Assembly (NCBI GenBank): GCA_964383365.1
Contig: CAYLHF010000006.1
Coordinates: forward strand, 59,703 to 123,702
Length of the DNA: 64,000 nucleotides
DNA from: CAYLHF01 sp964383365
Lineage (GTDB): Bacteria; Bacteroidota; Rhodothermia; Rhodothermales; UBA10348
Direction of reading: 5' to 3'
The notes beneath the pieces were generated by a model that worked only from the letters and a program-made list of their open reading frames with translations, was not told the DNA's origin and did not search any database. Below are positions 36,433 through 47,001 of this stretch, in pieces. Both the position numbers and the translations under genes were made by a program. Each line of letters opens with the position of its first letter. The first letter of the stretch is position 1.

Positions 36433-36894
36433 CTACCGTTCTGTAAGCGTGAAGGTTATCGTGTGCACGTCCATTCCCGCATCAAGGCTGTTACCCTGAT
36501 CCATGCGCGCAGAAGCTCTGTACCTGAGTTTAGCGCCTCCTTTCTTGTGCTTCCGTATGTTACGGATGAGATCCTTGTCCATCATCCCGTCTTCGAGTGT
36601 AATTCGACCGGCGCTCGATCCATTTTTTACCTGGATCGCCTCAACCGTGAGGGAGAATCGCTGACCCGGTGCGAATGTCGATACGGTTATCTTTGAATCT
36701 GTCCTCGAATCTTTCCATGTAATCCTGGTTCGTTCATCCGAGACCGGGAGAATTTCGCCGTCAAGACCTGCTCCCCGGAGTTCGAGATTGACCACAGGCG
36801 CATTCCGTATCCTGAGGGATCCGTTCTGTGCGGTAACCTCTCTCGGGAGCGTCACCATGGTGACAAGGACAATAATGTAGTAGATTTTCTTCAC
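36433..36894 (-). CDS. pilin-like secreted subunit (putative)
   Basis: 153 residues from the GTG at 36894 (MKKIYYIIVLVTMVTLPREVTAQ, a clean signal peptide); the frame opens at 37011 but that stretch has no signal character. The mature part has alternating strands (GSLRIRNAPVVNLELRGAGL, ITVSTFAPGQRFSLTVEAIQ) and ends VHTITFTLTER, a final strand like those of fimbrial subunits. A following chaperone-like gene starts 2 nt downstream. Family name not recognised; the pilin role is inferred from layout and fold pattern. Confidence 0.6.
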   Translation of the reverse strand: MKKIYYIIVLVTMVTLPREVTAQNGSLRIRNAPVVNLELRGAGLDGEILPVSDERTRITWKDSRTDSKITVSTFAPGQRFSLTVEAIQVKNGSSAGRITLEDGMMDKDLIRNIRKHKKGGAKLRYRASARMDQGNSLDAGMDVHTITFTLTER

Positions 36895-36967
36895 TTCGTG
36901 GTTCGTGTCTCGCTGGCGAAACAGTCCGGTCATGCTATCGCAACAGTCAGAAGCGGATGACTCCGCA

Positions 36968-37174
36968 TTACAGGTCCCAATGCGCCTGTTCTTTTTCTCC
37001 GTCAGGGCCATCGGATTCGAGTCCGGAAATAATGACCAGGCGGCACGTTGATGGTTTCAATCCGGTCGATTCGACCACCTGAATTCCGAGATCTGTGATA
37101 TCCACAACAAAGCTCAGCGGCTCCTTAACGTCGTTTTTCTTGTTTGGTCGGGGTATTCTCTTACTCGTCTGCAT
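36968..37174 (-). CDS. possible small protein (68 residues)
   Basis: An open frame starting MQTSKRIPRPNKKNDVKEPLSFVVDITDLG, with a plausible soluble composition. It lies between the sigma-54 activator and the pilin-like gene on the same strand, in an otherwise empty 427-nt stretch (36895-37321). No family recognised; may be chance. Confidence 0.3.
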   Translation of the reverse strand: MQTSKRIPRPNKKNDVKEPLSFVVDITDLGIQVVESTGLKPSTCRLVIISGLESDGPDGEKEQAHWDL

Positions 37175-37321
37175 GGCGATGGTCCTCTGTCCTGTTGGAG
37201 GTTTACCTCTCGCATCGCCCGTTTCCCGGGTGGCCTTTGAGTACAGAATGCGCCGGGATGACGGAGGGCGAGAGATTCGTGTATACCAGAACGCGGTTCA
37301 ATCGTCGTGCCAGCGGATGCG

Positions 37322-38695
<1,374 letters not shown>

Positions 38696-38847
38696 GGGCT
38701 TCTCTGGAGCGGGTGCGTCTTGTTTCGGTCAATATACGCCGGGGAACACCTCAATAAACTCTCCTTTTTGGTACATTTGCCCCGGCACACCCTTGCTTGT
38801 CTACCGCACTGGCCACTCATGAAACTATACCGATTGTCGTGGATCGT

Positions 38848-41800
38848 ATGAGCACTGGAAAGTGGTTCCGCTTCATTCTTTTCATCATCCAGACCCTGTG
38901 CCTCGTATCGGGTACGAAGGTTCTCCGGGCCCAACAATCCGCGGACCTTGGATACCCCATCGTGCGATCCTTCGCCGCACACGCATATCGGGCCCATCCT
39001 GAAAACTGGGCAGTCACAACAGATAACAGGGGGGTCCTGTATGTGGCCAACGAGTCGGGCGTTCTCGAATATGACGGGGAGAACTGGCGCTTGATTCAAC
39101 TCGGGTTTGCGCATCAACCCAGAGCTCTTGGAACGGGACGGGACGGCACGATCTATGTCGGGGCAAAACGTGAATTCGGACGCCTGGTCCCGGATTCCAC
39201 GGGTACACTCGCCTATCGCAGTCTCCTCTCTGAATTACCGCGGGAAGAACGAGCTTTTTCCGTCATCGAGTCCATCAGTGTCGTAGATGAGGGCGTCTTC
39301 TTCCTCTCACGCTCCCGCCTGTTCCAGTGGACTGGAGACACCCTTCGGGTCTGGCGTGGGCGAACACCATTTCAGAAATCCTTCACCGTTCGGGGAAAGC
39401 TGTATGTGGCACAATGGGGACGGGGGCTGTTAACCCTGTCCGGCGACTCACTCGCGGTTGTTCAGGATGGCGCCAAATTCGCGCGGAGTCAGATAGATCT
39501 TGTGCTGCCGGCAGGTAACGACGACCTGTACGTGATCGATAATCATTCGTCGGCATACGAGTACGACGGGTCCGCGTTTACTCTCCGAAAGGCGTTCGCA
39601 GAACCGGTCGTTCAGAATGAGTCCTTGCTGTCGGGAATCTCCCTGTCTGATGGTTCATTGGCCATCGGGACGGGTGCCGCGGGCATTCTTCTTGTCCGCC
39701 CCGGTGGACAACTCGGCCGTGTACTCAACAGTAGTACGGGCTTGCCTTACGGCCGCATCAATTCGCTTCACGAGGATCAGCAGGGAGGAATCTGGGCAGC
39801 ACTCGATAATGGCATTGCCCGGGTCGATCCATCTTCCGTCTTGACGACGTTTTCAGCCTCAGCCGGTCTCCAGGGTTCTGTCCAAGGGGTATCGCGGCTC
39901 GCTGAAACTGTTATTGCGGCCACGGATCGCGGGCTGTATCGACTCTCACCCGCACGCGGCAACAAGCCGGCTGGTTTTACCCGACTCTCCGAAATACAGT
40001 TTCCTGTTTGGAGTATGCGTCCCTTCGGTGGTGCCCTGATTCTCGGCAGCAGCTCCGGCGTCTTTGGCCTTAGCGACAGTCTCCGGATTCTTTCTCAGGA
40101 GTCGGGGCTTCGGGCTCTCCATATAACGGATGGAAAAAACCCGTTCATATACGCCGGAGGACGTTCGGGATTGATTCGTCTTCGGAAAAACCCTTCCGGG
40201 GCAGGGTGGGGGGCTACACAGACGCTCGATGGATTGAGTGCCGATGTCCGTAGTATCGCCCAGGACGAAGATGGTCTTCTGTGGTTGGGGCTCTCTCCAG
40301 ACGGAGTCGCCAGCGTACACTGGCCGGAGGCTGATTCCGTCAAACCCGCCATTCGTTTGTATGACGTTCGCTCCCGCGTTCCGGCCGGACGTGTATCTCC
40401 GATCCGAATTGAGCGCCGTGTTCTATTCCAGGCACCGGACGGTATCTACCGCTACAATCGTCGCACACGTGAATTCGAGAAAGATCAAATTATCGAACAG
40501 TTTCTACCGGATCAGATGGAAGATCTTCAACTCGCACGGGAAACCTCCGGGGGAGTCGTCTGGGTTTTTTCTTCTGCGGCATCGGGCCGGCTCCAACCGC
40601 GTGATGATGGGTCCTACAGATGGGAGAAAATTCCCTCTCTTGCCAGACTGGGGAACAGGGCGATTAACACATTCTCGTGTGGTCCGGAAGCGGCAGAGTC
40701 CTCCGTATGCTGGATAGGAACCGACGACGGACTGTTCCGGCTGGCCGTCACCGAGCGTCGCCCACAGACCCTCTCACCTCCGACCGTCATACGAAACGTA
40801 CGCACGGAAGATCATTTGCTCTACGGAGGGGCCGGATATGAGTCTGGCGTGTACGTCCTGCCGTTTTCGCGCAACAATCTCACGATTGCCTTCGCAACGC
40901 CCGATTTCCTTTTACTCGAACGTGCCGAATATCAATCTATTCTCGACGGTAATGACGTCTTCTGGTCTGAATGGACAGATGCGACACACCGATCCTATAC
41001 CAATCTTTCCGAAGGAGAGTACGTCTTCCGTGTCCGGGCCAGGAGCCGACTGGGTGGCATCGCTCCAGAAGGAATCTTCCGATTCCGAATTCTTCCACCG
41101 TGGTATCGGACTTGGTGGGCCTACGCTCTGTATCTCCTCGGCTTCCTGTCAAGCGTTCTCGTTGCTGCCATCAGTCTGGCTGGATTGCACTCTCGAACCC
41201 TGAGGTCGAGCAACGCCGAGCTGACCGTTCAGCTTGGCGCCCAGACCCAGGCTGTCGAAGAGCAACGCAGATTACTGGCGCAGCAAAATGAGGAGTTGAT
41301 CCGCCAGAACAGAGAGGTGGGGCAGCAGCGATCCGTTCTGGCCCGACGAAATGACGATCTCCAATATCGTCGCGAACGTGCCGACGAACAGGCAAAGCTT
41401 CTCGCCTCTCAGAATCTGGAAATCAATCAGCGACAGAAAGAAATCGAAAAACAGCGAGTACAGCTGGAATCTGTGAACCGGGAATTGGCCGACAAGAATG
41501 AGCTCTCCGTACAACTGGCGCGTCAGGCGGAATCAGCAAATGAAGCCAAGAGTGCTTTTCTGGCCAACATGAGTCACGAGATCAGAACACCTCTGAATGC
41601 TATTCTCGGATTTGCCGAACTGTTGGATGAACGGATCCGTGACGGTGACGCAAGACGGTATCTCGACTACATTCTGGCGTCGGGGCGCTCCCTGCTCACA
41701 CTGATCAATGATGTACTGGACCTGTCGAAAATCGAAGCGCGTAAAGTTGATCTGCATTTCGATGCATTTGATGCCCGGCAGCTATTCCAGGATCTACAGC

Positions 41801-43020
41801 ATGTATTTCAGCATCGCGTAGAAGAAAAAGGACTCTCGCTTGAAGTGATTGTGTCGGATGCTTTCCCGGACCGAATTGTTCTCGATGAACATCGTCTCCG
41901 ACAGATCCTGATCAATCTCCTCGGGAATGCGGTGAAGTTTACGCCGAGTGGAAAAGTGCTCCTGCGCGCATCCGTCTTTACGGAGTCCGATCATGGGTCC
42001 TCCGAGTCCGGCTTGCTTCTGGAGGTTGCCGATACGGGTATTGGAATACCGGCTGAAGAACAGGATCACATTTTCGGTGCCTTCGAACAGAGAAAAGGAC
42101 AGCTTGTGGCCCGCTACGGGGGAACGGGTCTTGGTCTTGCGATAAGCAAGCGGCTTGTAGAGATGATGGGGGGGACCATTCGGGTCCGTAGTGAGCCCGA
42201 TAAGGGTACTGTTTTTTCCGTCCGTTTTACGCACGTAGAGATCCTCCGAGAGGTTGATGCATCCGACGCCCCTGTCGAGAAACCGCTCTCGGACGTCGCC
42301 TTTCTGCCGGCTCGTATTCTGGTCGTCGATGACATTCAGGCCAACAGAGACCTGGTCGCAGGCTATCTGGAAAACTATACGCTCGAACTTGTTGAAGCAT
42401 CGACCGGTGCCGACGCCATAAAGGTTGCCCTCGAACGATCGCCTGATCTCATATTGATGGACCTCAAACTGCCTGATATGAGTGGCCTGGAGGCGGCACG
42501 CATCCTCCGTCGCGATCCGCACGGCGTTTCGATTCCAATTATCGCTGTCTCGGCTGCAGTGATCGGAAAAGAGGCTGACGAGGCGGGTTCAGAATTGGAC
42601 GGTTTTATTCCGAAACCACTTTCGCGTGAGACACTCGTCCGCGGATTGATGCATTTTCTTCCTCAACGCATCGTTTTCACTGAGCCGGAAGCACAAAAAC
42701 CTGCGTCGGCAGACATCGGTCCGGATGCCATTGCTTCGCTCCCGGCCGTCATCAAAGACCTGAATGGTCAAATGGACGAATGGCTCCGGCTACAGGAAAG
42801 AATGGTCGTCAACGAAATCGAAGAATTTGGTCTCCTGCTTGCAAGCATGGGCAAGGAGAGAGGAATCGATCTGCTGGAGCAGTGGGGAGAGCGATTGAGA
42901 GAGGCATCGGTTTCGTTTGATATGGCCGCTATGGAAACTGCGATGGGATCCTACCCGGAACTGTTGGCGGCTCTGGAATCACTCAAGATAGCGCGGGGGC
43001 CCGCGGACTCATCTTCATGA
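38848..43020 (+). CDS. two-component propeller hybrid histidine kinase (Reg_prop/Y_Y_Y)
   Basis: 1390 residues from the ATG at 38848, which starts a good signal peptide (WFRFILFIIQTLCLVSG, cut near VLRAQ). A periplasmic two-component-regulator propeller fills about 30-690 (repeats such as GRINSLHEDQQGGIWAALDNGI and IAQDEDGLLWLGL), then Y_Y_Y (about 700-765), a TM helix (WWAYALYLLGFLSSVLVAAIS), a coiled coil (about 800-900), HisKA with His910 in FLANMSHEIRTPLN, HATPase with NLLGNAVKF, DTGIGI and GTGLGLAI, and a receiver with Asp1205. A C-terminal region after the receiver may be an Hpt-like helix bundle. These proteins often sense polysaccharide breakdown products, which fits the CBM/esterase genes nearby. 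Its stop overlaps the next start. Confidence 0.92.
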   Translation: MSTGKWFRFILFIIQTLCLVSGTKVLRAQQSADLGYPIVRSFAAHAYRAHPENWAVTTDNRGVLYVANESGVLEYDGENWRLIQLGFAHQPRALGTGRDGTIYVGAKREFGRLVPDSTGTLAYRSLLSELPREERAFSVIESISVVDEGVFFLSRSRLFQWTGDTLRVWRGRTPFQKSFTVRGKLYVAQWGRGLLTLSGDSLAVVQDGAKFARSQIDLVLPAGNDDLYVIDNHSSAYEYDGSAFTLRKAFAEPVVQNESLLSGISLSDGSLAIGTGAAGILLVRPGGQLGRVLNSSTGLPYGRINSLHEDQQGGIWAALDNGIARVDPSSVLTTFSASAGLQGSVQGVSRLAETVIAATDRGLYRLSPARGNKPAGFTRLSEIQFPVWSMRPFGGALILGSSSGVFGLSDSLRILSQESGLRALHITDGKNPFIYAGGRSGLIRLRKNPSGAGWGATQTLDGLSADVRSIAQDEDGLLWLGLSPDGVASVHWPEADSVKPAIRLYDVRSRVPAGRVSPIRIERRVLFQAPDGIYRYNRRTREFEKDQIIEQFLPDQMEDLQLARETSGGVVWVFSSAASGRLQPRDDGSYRWEKIPSLARLGNRAINTFSCGPEAAESSVCWIGTDDGLFRLAVTERRPQTLSPPTVIRNVRTEDHLLYGGAGYESGVYVLPFSRNNLTIAFATPDFLLLERAEYQSILDGNDVFWSEWTDATHRSYTNLSEGEYVFRVRARSRLGGIAPEGIFRFRILPPWYRTWWAYALYLLGFLSSVLVAAISLAGLHSRTLRSSNAELTVQLGAQTQAVEEQRRLLAQQNEELIRQNREVGQQRSVLARRNDDLQYRRERADEQAKLLASQNLEINQRQKEIEKQRVQLESVNRELADKNELSVQLARQAESANEAKSAFLANMSHEIRTPLNAILGFAELLDERIRDGDARRYLDYILASGRSLLTLINDVLDLSKIEARKVDLHFDAFDARQLFQDLQHVFQHRVEEKGLSLEVIVSDAFPDRIVLDEHRLRQILINLLGNAVKFTPSGKVLLRASVFTESDHGSSESGLLLEVADTGIGIPAEEQDHIFGAFEQRKGQLVARYGGTGLGLAISKRLVEMMGGTIRVRSEPDKGTVFSVRFTHVEILREVDASDAPVEKPLSDVAFLPARILVVDDIQANRDLVAGYLENYTLELVEASTGADAIKVALERSPDLILMDLKLPDMSGLEAARILRRDPHGVSIPIIAVSAAVIGKEADEAGSELDGFIPKPLSRETLVRGLMHFLPQRIVFTEPEAQKPASADIGPDAIASLPAVIKDLNGQMDEWLRLQERMVVNEIEEFGLLLASMGKERGIDLLEQWGERLREASVSFDMAAMETAMGSYPELLAALESLKIARGPADSSS

Positions 43021-44210
43021 TTGCTAACACAGGAATGGACACCCCGAAGACGAAAGAACACCTGCTTATCGTAGATGATACCCTGAAGAATATTCAGGTG
43101 CTGGGTACGATCCTGCGGGGCGAAGGATATCAAATCGCGATCGCCCAGAATGGCCAACAAGCGTTGGACGCAGTTGTTCGCGTACGACCCGACTTGATTC
43201 TTCTCGATATTCGGATGCCTGGAATGGACGGGTTCGAAGTTTGCAGCAGACTCAAATCCTCTCCGGATTTATCGGCGATTCCCGTGATATTTCTCACGGC
43301 CGAGGCGTCTCCCGAAGACGTTGTCGCCGGATTTAAGCTCGGAGCCGTCGACTACGTGACGAAGCCCTTCAATTCGGAAGAATTGCTCTCCCGGGTCAGA
43401 ACTCACCTTACCATGCGTCGCCTGCAGATCGATCTAGAACAAAACGTGACAGAACTGAATGCAGCGCTGGACGAAATTGAAAACTTGCATCGTGAACAGG
43501 ATGCCTTCCTCAGGCACGAACTCGGTAATGCCATCAGTCCGATCATCGGTTATGCTGACCTTCTGATGATGAAAGACGGGGAATCTCTTGAAGAATCTTC
43601 CCTCGACTGGCTGCGGAAGATCGTCCGGGGATGTCGGGAAATGAACGAACTCCTCATCTCGGTCAAGCAGCTCCAATCAATCGAGCGGGGAGATCACGAA
43701 TTGAACCTGAAGGACCTCGACCTGTCCCGTCTGTTGAGAGATCTTGTTGCGGAATTTCGTTCGGCCGCACCTGACGGGGTGCGGTTCGACCTTAGCAATG
43801 CAGGGGGGGCCGAGTCCATTCTTGCCGATTCTGCCCTGCTTCCGGGGGTATTCAGAAATCTCATCAAGAACGCCCAGGAACACATTCAGGACCTGTATCC
43901 AGAATCAGAGCGCATCGTTACGATATCGATGGACCCCCGGTCTGATTCGGTCTGTGTGCGCGTAAGAAACGGAGGCCCGGCTGTCGACGAGGCCTTAGTG
44001 GCATCATTTTTCGACAAGTTCAACTCGACAAAAAAGAGCGTGGGCGGGACCGGTCTGGGTACATCATACGTCGAACAGGTCGTTAAGGCTCATGGGGGCT
44101 CGACCACGGTTACGTCAACACCTGAGGACGGTACCTGTGTTGTTGTGACCCTGTATCGATCTCCGAAAGAGGGACGTCAAGCAGTTGCCAGGGTGTTGGC
44201 CAGGTTATGA
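43017..44210 (+). CDS. receiver-histidine kinase (soluble)
   Basis: 397 residues, no TM. N-terminal receiver with Asp64 (LILLDIRMPGMDG) and KPF Lys near 116, then a coiled coil and a kinase core: His167 in FLRHELGNAISP, N box NLIKNAQEH, and GTGLGTSY. The ATGA overlap with the upstream hybrid kinase indicates translational coupling, so it probably takes the phosphoryl group from it or modulates it. The order receiver-kinase is typical of proteins acting in phosphorelays. Start MIANTGMDTPK; Met7 is an alternative. Confidence 0.88.
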   Translation: MIANTGMDTPKTKEHLLIVDDTLKNIQVLGTILRGEGYQIAIAQNGQQALDAVVRVRPDLILLDIRMPGMDGFEVCSRLKSSPDLSAIPVIFLTAEASPEDVVAGFKLGAVDYVTKPFNSEELLSRVRTHLTMRRLQIDLEQNVTELNAALDEIENLHREQDAFLRHELGNAISPIIGYADLLMMKDGESLEESSLDWLRKIVRGCREMNELLISVKQLQSIERGDHELNLKDLDLSRLLRDLVAEFRSAAPDGVRFDLSNAGGAESILADSALLPGVFRNLIKNAQEHIQDLYPESERIVTISMDPRSDSVCVRVRNGGPAVDEALVASFFDKFNSTKKSVGGTGLGTSYVEQVVKAHGGSTTVTSTPEDGTCVVVTLYRSPKEGRQAVARVLARL

Positions 44211-44236
44211 GCAGGTAGGGTTCACTTATTATTACA

Positions 44237-44284
44237 TGTTATTATAACAGCCTCGCCCTATCTTTCCATTCGAGAGTAATGGAA
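44237..44284. promoter_or_regulatory. two inverted repeats upstream of gntR (operator candidates)
   Basis: TGTTATTATAACA at 44237-44249 is a perfect palindrome around a central T. TTCCATT (44264-44270) and AATGGAA (44278-44284) form a second inverted repeat with a 7-nt spacer, ending 19 nt before the gntR ATG. The 93-nt gap is AT-rich against its surroundings. Confidence 0.4.
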
Positions 44285-44303
44285 TAGTACACGGTGCCTA
44301 CCG

Positions 44304-45110
44304 ATGGAGACGGGAGAAGAACCGGGGCGGCGAGGCGTTCCTCGCCACGTACAGATCAGTGACTGGCTTCGAGCCCAGATTAACGACGGGGTTCTGCGGG
44401 CCGACGATCGATTGCCGTCAGAGAGTCAGTTGGTCAGACGATTTTCCGTCAGCAGGATTACGGTCCGTCGGGCGCTTCAGACACTCGAATCAGACCATCT
44501 TATTTACCGGCATCAGGGGCTGGGGTCTTTCGTGAAGGATCCTCACGTCCACCAGGGTCTGGTCAGGCTTACGGATTTCGTCGAAGACATGGAGGCAGCG
44601 GGCATTGTTGCCCGATCGGAGGTACTCCACTTTAAACCGGAGACCGCGCCATCCAGCATTGCCTCCCTATTGCGTATCGAGGAAGGTGTCTCGGTCATGC
44701 GGCTGGACCGCCTACGTTTCGGAGATGGTGAGCCGTTGGCGTTTGACAGCACATGGCTACCGGTTTTTTATGCTCAACTCCTGGACGGAAAGGACCTCGA
44801 AGGGGATTCAATCTATCGGATTCTGGAAAGGGATTACGATATTTCCGTGAACCGGGGACGATATCGTATCGAGGCGGTGAATGCATCGAATGAGATCGCC
44901 CAGAATCTTCAGCTTCCCTGGGGAAGAGCTCTTCTGATGATCGAGCGGATTTCGTATTCCGACAACGAAAGGGCGGTATACGTTCAACAAAGATACTATC
45001 GATCCGACCGGGTCGCGTTTGACCTTGAACTCGAGCGCAGTCCATCAGGAGTTGCCGATCCAAGACGAGGCATGCCCTTGTGCGAGTTCGAGCCGATATT
45101 CAAAAAATAG
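44304..45110 (+). CDS. GntR-family transcriptional regulator (HutC subfamily, UTRA domain)
   Basis: 268 residues. N-terminal winged helix-turn-helix: VQISDWLRAQINDGVLRADDRLPSESQLVRRFSVSRITVRRALQTLESDHLIYRHQGLGSFV region (about 12-80), the standard GntR pattern. The C-terminal UTRA effector domain (about 100-255) includes VMRLDRLRFGDGEPLAFDSTWLP and YVQQRYYRSDRVAF. Relatives bind amino-sugars, sugars or amino acid derivatives; the effector here cannot be read. It is 7 nt upstream of the rhodanese lipoprotein gene, and the two inverted repeats in its own upstream region suggest autoregulation. Confidence 0.88.
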   Translation: METGEEPGRRGVPRHVQISDWLRAQINDGVLRADDRLPSESQLVRRFSVSRITVRRALQTLESDHLIYRHQGLGSFVKDPHVHQGLVRLTDFVEDMEAAGIVARSEVLHFKPETAPSSIASLLRIEEGVSVMRLDRLRFGDGEPLAFDSTWLPVFYAQLLDGKDLEGDSIYRILERDYDISVNRGRYRIEAVNASNEIAQNLQLPWGRALLMIERISYSDNERAVYVQQRYYRSDRVAFDLELERSPSGVADPRRGMPLCEFEPIFKK

Positions 45111-45117
45111 CTCCCAC

Positions 45118-45657
45118 ATGAAATCGCGATGCCTAATCCTGGCTCTGGTCCTGTGTACAGGATGCTCGGACACGCTTACGTGGCAGGCCGTGGAGACGAT
45201 GATTACAGCACGGTTTCCGGACGTCCGCGAGATCTCGACTGATTCACTTCAGGCCGCGATGCTGCGGGATTCCTTGCACGCATCCGTCATTCTCGACGTT
45301 CGGACAGAGGATGAGTATCGAGTCAGTCATGTGCCAGGAGCCATTCGGATCGATCCCGATCATCCTGACTTCACGCCGTATCTGGAACTCGATGCAGACA
45401 CCCCTTTCTACACCTACTGCTCTGTGGGATATCGGTCCGCAAAAATCGCTGACGAACTCCAGGAAAAGGGCTTTCGAAACGTATCGAACGTGATGGGCGC
45501 GCTCTTTCGTTGGGCCAACGAAAGCCGACCTCTTGTTCGCGCGGATACGTCCGTATTCGAGGTGCATCCCTACGACAGTATGTGGGGAGATCTTCTTCGC
45601 GAGGACTACCGGGCATTTTTTCCGGGAGAAACGAGAGTAACCAGCGGTCGACAATAA
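45118..45657 (+). CDS. rhodanese-domain lipoprotein
   Basis: 179 residues from the ATG at 45118; the frame opens at 45019 but overlaps gntR. Lipobox in LALVLCTGC, so a periplasmic, lipid-anchored protein. Rhodanese fold: VILDVRTEDEYRVSHVPGAIRI and active-site loop CSVGYRS, so the sulfur-accepting Cys is present. Single-domain sulfurtransferase or persulfide carrier; a partner is not obvious. It follows gntR by 7 nt and is convergent with moeA. The sulfur genes at 10-19 kb make a role in sulfur-compound handling conceivable. Confidence 0.82.
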   Translation: MKSRCLILALVLCTGCSDTLTWQAVETMITARFPDVREISTDSLQAAMLRDSLHASVILDVRTEDEYRVSHVPGAIRIDPDHPDFTPYLELDADTPFYTYCSVGYRSAKIADELQEKGFRNVSNVMGALFRWANESRPLVRADTSVFEVHPYDSMWGDLLREDYRAFFPGETRVTSGRQ

Positions 45658-45700
45658 GCCCTTACCGTTCCGGAATGAGGCGCGATGGGCCGGAAAAGTC

Positions 45701-46924
45701 TCAGCCAAATCCGTCATTCAGTATTTCTATCCAAACGTCTGTCCCCGCCGTTGGGTTTTCAATCTCTTCGGGAATATGGATGATACAGTCTGCCCTGACT
45801 ACAGACGAGAATAGATTGGAACCCTGGGGACCCGTCGTCGCAACGTCGATCACCCGGTCTTTTTCCGGACAGGAGAAGACTCCGCGCGAGAAGTAGTGAA
45901 GTCCTTTTACCTTCTTGATTCCATGGACCAGTCTTGCCGGCAGCAGCCGTCGGGACAGGTGAGATCTTCCCAACATGGCCCCGAGAAGAGGCCGGCCGTA
46001 AATCTCAAAACACATCGCGGCACTCACGGGATTACCGGGTAAGCCCAGGATCGGTCGCCCATTTAACAATCCGAACGCAAGTGGCTTTCCGGGGCGCTGA
46101 CGAACTTTCCAGAAAAGCCAATCCGCTCCCATCTCGTCCAGAACCACCCGTACGAGATCGTAATCTCCCATAGAGACGCCGCCGGAGAGAATGATAACAT
46201 CAGCATTCTGGGCAAGATTCAGTGCCTGCCGAATCGAACTCTTTGTGTCGGCCGCGTGCAACGAGTGAGAAACCTCCCCGCCGGCCGTAGTGACCATCGC
46301 CGTCAAAGCCGGGCCATTTGAATTTCTGATTTGTCCGGGACCGGGCACAAAGGATACGGGCACGATCTCGGATCCGGTTGATATCACCGCTACTTCGGGC
46401 GCTTTCGTAGCGTGTATGGCTTCGCGTCCCAGCGACGACAGCATTCCGATCGCCGCAGGCGTTATCACCGTTCCCTTGACAAACACGGTATCACCCGTAT
46501 TAATGTCTGCACCCGACGGCCGAATATGATCACCGGTTGCCGGTCGGACACCGAATTCAACCAGGTCCGACCGTATACGCCGGCTTTGTTCTACCGGAAC
46601 TACTGCGTCCACTCCGGCCGGTACGGGTGCCCCGGTCATTATGCTGACGCACGTTCCGGGTGAAATGTCCTCCTTGTAGACGGTTCCGGCAGGCACTTCT
46701 CCGGCTATGGTGAGGCGCTGTGGAAGCACATGAAAATCATCTGTTCGAACCGCGAAGCCGTCCATCGCTGAATTGTCGAACGGCGGAAGCGTATCGTTTG
46801 AAATGATATCCTCCGCCAGTGTCCTCCCGAGACTGGTGCTCACGTCCACCTGCTGGGCATGCAATGCCGGGACATTTTCAACTACTGTACGGCGGGCCTC
46901 CTCAAACGATAGTAACGTTCGCAT
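45701..46924 (-). CDS. moeA: molybdopterin molybdotransferase MoeA
   Basis: Inserts molybdate into adenylylated molybdopterin. 407 residues, normal length. Signature parts: DNSAMDGFAVRTDD, GDHIRPSGADI, LSGGVSMGDYDLVR and LPGNPVSAAMCFEIY. With mobA at 19.4 kb this gives two late molybdenum-cofactor genes in the window, agreeing with the molybdoenzyme operon, though the genes are 25 kb apart. It is divergent from pgi with 77 nt between. Confidence 0.95.
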   Translation of the reverse strand: MRTLLSFEEARRTVVENVPALHAQQVDVSTSLGRTLAEDIISNDTLPPFDNSAMDGFAVRTDDFHVLPQRLTIAGEVPAGTVYKEDISPGTCVSIMTGAPVPAGVDAVVPVEQSRRIRSDLVEFGVRPATGDHIRPSGADINTGDTVFVKGTVITPAAIGMLSSLGREAIHATKAPEVAVISTGSEIVPVSFVPGPGQIRNSNGPALTAMVTTAGGEVSHSLHAADTKSSIRQALNLAQNADVIILSGGVSMGDYDLVRVVLDEMGADWLFWKVRQRPGKPLAFGLLNGRPILGLPGNPVSAAMCFEIYGRPLLGAMLGRSHLSRRLLPARLVHGIKKVKGLHYFSRGVFSCPEKDRVIDVATTGPQGSNLFSSVVRADCIIHIPEEIENPTAGTDVWIEILNDGFG

Positions 46925-47001
46925 CGCAGAGCAAAAGTTTTACGTATTTTTATGGCGGATCAAAATAGGATCCGCGACAATCAAAACCTTCTCCCGATCG
47001 A

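Noticed and set aside
41794..42522. A 242-codon minus-strand frame
   Set aside because: Antisense to the HATPase and receiver part of the propeller hybrid kinase.
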